Under the pieces are notes generated by a model, which was given only the letters and a program-made list of their open reading frames with translations, searched no databases and had not been told where the DNA came from. From contig JAJYXA010000451.1 in NCBI GenBank assembly GCA_021791235.1, forward strand, positions 1 through 10,436: a DNA stretch of 10,436 nucleotides, read 5' to 3'. Shown in pieces: positions 6,399 through 10,436 of this stretch. How positions within the stretch are numbered: position 1 is the stretch's first letter; every line of letters begins with the position of its first letter. A program made the translations under genes and the position numbers. The DNA comes from Pseudomonadota bacterium. GTDB lineage: Bacteria > Pseudomonadota > Gammaproteobacteria > Burkholderiales > Thiobacillaceae.

Positions 6399-8210
6399 TT
6401 AAGCAATGAACGCCAACGGGTCCGCCTGATCCGCCGGCTTGCTTCCATCGCCTTCGATAAAGATGCGGTGCCAGACGGCGAAATTGAGCAGCGTCCACAA
6501 GGCGCTGCTGTGCTTCGCGCCCTGCTGCTGCGCGTGCAGCAGCCTACGGACTTCCGCCGGGTCGAACCAGGCGCGGATGCCGGCCGATTCCGGCAGCACG
6601 CCGAGCAGGGTCTGCAGGCGCTCGCCGCGCAGCCAATCGTCGACCGGCACGGTGAAACCCTTCTTGCGCGCCCACAAATGTTCACGCGGCAAATAGCGCT
6701 CGCCCCACAACCGCAAAAAGCGCTTGCCGGTGCGCCCTTCTATCTTGTAGGCGTCCGGCAGCGCCAGCCCGAATTCGACCACCCGATGATCGAGGAAGGG
6801 CACGCGGCCTTCAATGCCCCAGGCCATCAGCATGCGGTCCGCCTTGACCAGCAAATCGTCCGGCAGCCAGGTTTCCATATCCACGAATTGCATGCGCTGC
6901 AGCCGCGTCCAGTGCTTCGGGGTGCGCTGCCATGCCTGCTGGAACGGCTGCCGCCAGTCGGACATGGCCTCGGCCAGTTGCGGCCTGAATAGCGCAGACC
7001 GGGTGCCGTCGAAGATGCCCTTGCTGCGGAAGCCGCCGCTTCCGGGCGCGCGCAACGCAGCCAGGGCTCGCCGGATCCACGGCGCGCGGTAACGCCCGTA
7101 GCCGGCGAACACCTCGTCGCCGCCCTCGCCGGAGAACACCACCTTCAATTCCTGACCGGCGTGCTCGGCCAGCATCGACACCGGCAGATTGGCGTAGTCC
7201 GCGGTGAGGTCATCGGCGGCCCAGACGCTGCGCGGCAGGCAGTTCAGCATGTCGGCGGCGCTGACTTCGAACACGCTGTGGCGGGTATGGAACTGCTCGG
7301 CGACGAACCGTGCCGCGTCAAGCTCGTTATGCACCGAACTGCCGGGAAATCCCACCGAGAAGGTGCGCAGGGGCTCGTTCACCCGCTGCGCCAGCAGGGC
7401 AGCCAGCAACGAAGAATCGACGCCCCCCGAGAGGAACAATCCCAGCGGCACGTCGGCACGCATGTGGATGTCCATCACATCTCTCATCAAGACATCGAAA
7501 CGTTCCAGCGCATCGTCGAGACCGAGGTCGAGCGTAGCGACCTGCAAGGGCGACCAGTAGGCACGCAGTTCAAGCTGCAGGGTGCGGACATCGATCCGCG
7601 CCAGATGCGCGGGCGGCAATTTCGCCACCCCCTGCAGCAGCGTCTGCGGCGCGCAGGTGAAGTTGGCTTGCAGGAACTGGGCGAGGCCGTGCGGGCTGAC
7701 CTCGGGTGTGCCCAGCCAGGGCAGCAGCGCCTTGATCTCGGAAGCGAAGGCCAGCCCCCGGCTGTCGTGGACATAATAGAGCGGCTTGATGCCAAGCCGG
7801 TCGCGCGCCAGGATCAGTTCGCCGCGCTGCAGATCGTGGAGCGCAAAGGCAAACATGCCCTGCAGGCGATCGAGGAAGGCAATCCCCCAGGCCTCGTAGG
7901 CGTGCAGGAGGGTTTCGCAGTCGGAGTGCGTGGCGAAGCGATGGCCGAGCGTTTCCAGTTCGGCGCGCAGTTCGCGGTAGTTGTAGATTTCGCCGTTGGC
8001 AACCAGCGCGAGGCTGCGGTCTTCGTTGTAGAGCGGCTGCGCGCCGCCCTCGAGATCGATGATGGCGAGCCGCGTATGCAGCAGGCCGACATTGCCCGCC
8101 ACATGCCGGCCCTGCCCGTCCGGGCCGCGATGCGCGAGGCGCCGCGCCATGTCGTCGAGCAGGGCCGGTTCGACCTGGCTTGCTGAGACGACGCCTGCGA
8201 TCCCGCACAT
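6399..8210 (-). CDS. asnB: Asparagine synthetase B-like glutamine amidotransferase
   Basis: A cytoplasmic enzyme of 603 residues using glutamine nitrogen and ATP to form an amide. The N-terminal class II glutaminase domain starts MCGIAG with catalytic Cys2 after Met removal, then HRGPDG (27-32), RLAIIDL (47-53), NGEIYNYRELR (72-82) and SDCETLL (96-102). ARDRLGIKPLYY (135-146) closes this half. The C-terminal synthetase domain has the ATP pyrophosphate loop SGGVDSS (261-267) and SGEGGDEVFAGY (360-371). Both active sites look intact and the length is normal. It starts 53 nt after hisG on the same strand, so it may be cotranscribed. Free asparagine synthesis is one role; beside polysaccharide genes, amidation of a uronic acid (as WbpS-type proteins do) is an alternative. 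The symbol names the family, not a proven role. Start codon ATG 8210 is fixed by the required Cys. Confidence 0.9.
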   Translation of the reverse strand: MCGIAGVVSASQVEPALLDDMARRLAHRGPDGQGRHVAGNVGLLHTRLAIIDLEGGAQPLYNEDRSLALVANGEIYNYRELRAELETLGHRFATHSDCETLLHAYEAWGIAFLDRLQGMFAFALHDLQRGELILARDRLGIKPLYYVHDSRGLAFASEIKALLPWLGTPEVSPHGLAQFLQANFTCAPQTLLQGVAKLPPAHLARIDVRTLQLELRAYWSPLQVATLDLGLDDALERFDVLMRDVMDIHMRADVPLGLFLSGGVDSSLLAALLAQRVNEPLRTFSVGFPGSSVHNELDAARFVAEQFHTRHSVFEVSAADMLNCLPRSVWAADDLTADYANLPVSMLAEHAGQELKVVFSGEGGDEVFAGYGRYRAPWIRRALAALRAPGSGGFRSKGIFDGTRSALFRPQLAEAMSDWRQPFQQAWQRTPKHWTRLQRMQFVDMETWLPDDLLVKADRMLMAWGIEGRVPFLDHRVVEFGLALPDAYKIEGRTGKRFLRLWGERYLPREHLWARKKGFTVPVDDWLRGERLQTLLGVLPESAGIRAWFDPAEVRRLLHAQQQGAKHSSALWTLLNFAVWHRIFIEGDGSKPADQADPLAFIA

Positions 8211-8263
8211 GCTAGTTCACTGCCGCGCGACGGCGTTCGGTCTTCACGGCGTTGCGGAACGCT

Positions 8264-8923
8264 TCAGCGCGCGCCGGCAACGACGGCTGACGCAAATGCA
8301 TCGATCACCGGCTGGATCAGGCTGCGCTTGAGTTTGAGTGCGGCCTGGTTCACCACCAGGCGCGAACTGATGTCGCTGATATGTTCCACCGCGATCAGGC
8401 CGTTGGCCTTGAGCGTGCCGCCGGTGGAGACGAGATCGACGATGACGTCGGACAGGCCGACCAACGGCGCCAGTTCCATCGAGCCATAGAGCTTGATGAG
8501 GTCGATGTGCACGCCCTTGCCGGCGAAGTGGTCGCGCGCCGCGTTGACGTATTTGGTTGCAACGCGGATGCGCGCGCCCTGCTTCACCGTGCCGGCGTAG
8601 TCGTAGCCTTCGCGCACGGCCACCATCATGCGGCAGCGCGCGATCTGCAAGTCAAGCGGCTGATAGAGGCCGTTGCCGCCATGCTCGTTCAACACATCCT
8701 TGCCGGCGATGCCAAGGTCGGCGGCACCATACTGCACGTAGGTCGGAACGTCGCTGGCGCGCACGATGATGAGCCGCACATCGGCGCGGTTGGTGCCGAT
8801 GATGAGCTTGCGTGAGGACTCGGGATTCTCGGTCGGCGTGATGCCTGCTGCGGCCAGCAGCGGCAGCGTTTCCTCGAAGATGCGGCCCTTGGACAGGGCC
8901 AGCGTGATGCCGGTGTAGCTCAT
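8264..8923 (-). CDS. hisG: ATP phosphoribosyltransferase, short form
   Basis: Catalyses the first step of histidine synthesis, ATP + PRPP to phosphoribosyl-ATP. It is 219 residues long, the short HisG form that lacks the C-terminal regulatory domain and works as a complex with HisZ; hisZ is not in this window. It begins [19 protein letters not shown] (residues 1-19), and the PRPP-binding block [15 protein letters not shown] is intact (about 162-176). [20 protein letters not shown] (57-76) is also typical. ATG 8923 lies 8 nt after the murA stop, with GAGAACGAAC before it, so murA and hisG are very probably cotranscribed. The usual next gene hisD is absent; an amidotransferase follows. Confidence 0.97.
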   Translation of the reverse strand: MSYTGITLALSKGRIFEETLPLLAAAGITPTENPESSRKLIIGTNRADVRLIIVRASDVPTYVQYGAADLGIAGKDVLNEHGGNGLYQPLDLQIARCRMMVAVREGYDYAGTVKQGARIRVATKYVNAARDHFAGKGVHIDLIKLYGSMELAPLVGLSDVIVDLVSTGGTLKANGLIAVEHISDISSRLVVNQAALKLKRSLIQPVIDAFASAVVAGAR

Positions 8924-8931
8924 GTTCGTTC

Positions 8932-10185
<1,254 letters not shown>

Positions 10186-10422
10186 TCAGCGTGCTGCCCA
10201 GTCTTCGGGGGTGTAGGTCTTCATCGACAGCGCGTGGATCTCTGCATGCATGCGGGTGCCGAGCGCGTCGTACACCAGCCGGTGCTGCTGGATCATGTTC
10301 TTGCCGGTGAAGGCCGGGCTGACGATCACCGCCTGGAAATGCTGGCCGTCGCCGTCCAGTTCGATGTGGTCGCACGGCAGTTTCTCGGTGATCCAGCCTT
10401 TGATGTCGTCGGGAGTAACCAT
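10186..10422 (-). CDS. ibaG: BolA-family protein IbaG/YrbA
   Basis: Small (78 residues) BolA-fold protein. BolA-type proteins partner with monothiol glutaredoxins and bind or pass on Fe-S clusters; IbaG is linked to acid stress in E. coli. Recognisable are the N-terminal helix IKGWITEKL (7-15), Cys17, the central HFQAVIVSPAF (28-38), the family signature QQHRLVYDALG (45-55) and the C-terminal AEIHALSMKTYTPEDW (60-75) with His63. Start ATG 10422 has AAGG about ten bases upstream at the window edge. It abuts murA exactly. The position before murA supports IbaG rather than BolA itself. Confidence 0.95.
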   Translation of the reverse strand: MVTPDDIKGWITEKLPCDHIELDGDGQHFQAVIVSPAFTGKNMIQQHRLVYDALGTRMHAEIHALSMKTYTPEDWAAR

Positions 10423-10436
10423 GCTCGTCTTGCCTT

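Noticed and set aside
7161..8186. Long plus-strand open frame (341 codons) opposite asnB
   Set aside because: Antisense shadow; the minus strand encodes a complete AsnB-type enzyme with all motifs.
8211..8263. GCGTT/AACGC stem as a terminator after hisG
   Set aside because: The stem is only five pairs and has no T run on either strand.

Overview
This window looks like a chromosomal segment of a high-GC betaproteobacterium. The evidence is the tightly packed order ibaG-murA-hisG, a short-form HisG of the type that needs HisZ, high GC at third codon positions, and one copy of a dispersed repeat common in proteobacterial genomes, whose minus strand reads RPEPVEG. The exact genus cannot be read from the sequence.

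The right side (about 8264-10422, minus strand) is housekeeping. It holds ibaG (BolA family), murA (first committed step of peptidoglycan synthesis) and hisG (first step of histidine synthesis), with 0-8 nt between genes. The gene after hisG is not hisD, which commonly follows it in betaproteobacteria. A surface-polysaccharide locus starts there instead: a class II glutamine amidotransferase/asparagine synthetase-like protein (6399-8210, minus), then one plus-strand CgeB-type glycosyltransferase (5334-6311), then an O-antigen ligase/polymerase-type membrane protein (3954-5192, minus). The amidotransferase and the glycosyltransferase converge on an 87-nt spacer that carries the dispersed repeat.

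The left half (1 to about 5192, minus strand) reads as one operon with very small gaps or overlaps: O-antigen ligase, a doubtful 73-codon ORF, an HpcH/HpaI-type aldolase, a classical short-chain dehydrogenase (SDR), a 3-dehydroquinate-synthase-like cyclase, an NAD-dependent epimerase-like extended SDR, and the first 27 codons of another gene that leaves the window. By eye this part is less GC-rich than the murA-hisG side.

The most interesting unit is the cassette aldolase + SDR + dehydroquinate-synthase-like cyclase + epimerase-like SDR next to polysaccharide genes. My inference is that it makes an unusual sugar or carbocycle for a surface glycan. The aldolase could build a 2-keto-3-deoxy acid, the cyclase homologue could cyclise or oxidise it, and the two SDRs could adjust redox state and stereochemistry. 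The cyclase homologue has an intact predicted metal site but departs from housekeeping AroB at an otherwise conserved Glu. Its gene also carries a 10-base G run in the conserved GGG loop, which could act as a slippage (phase-variation) tract or be a sequencing-error hotspot.
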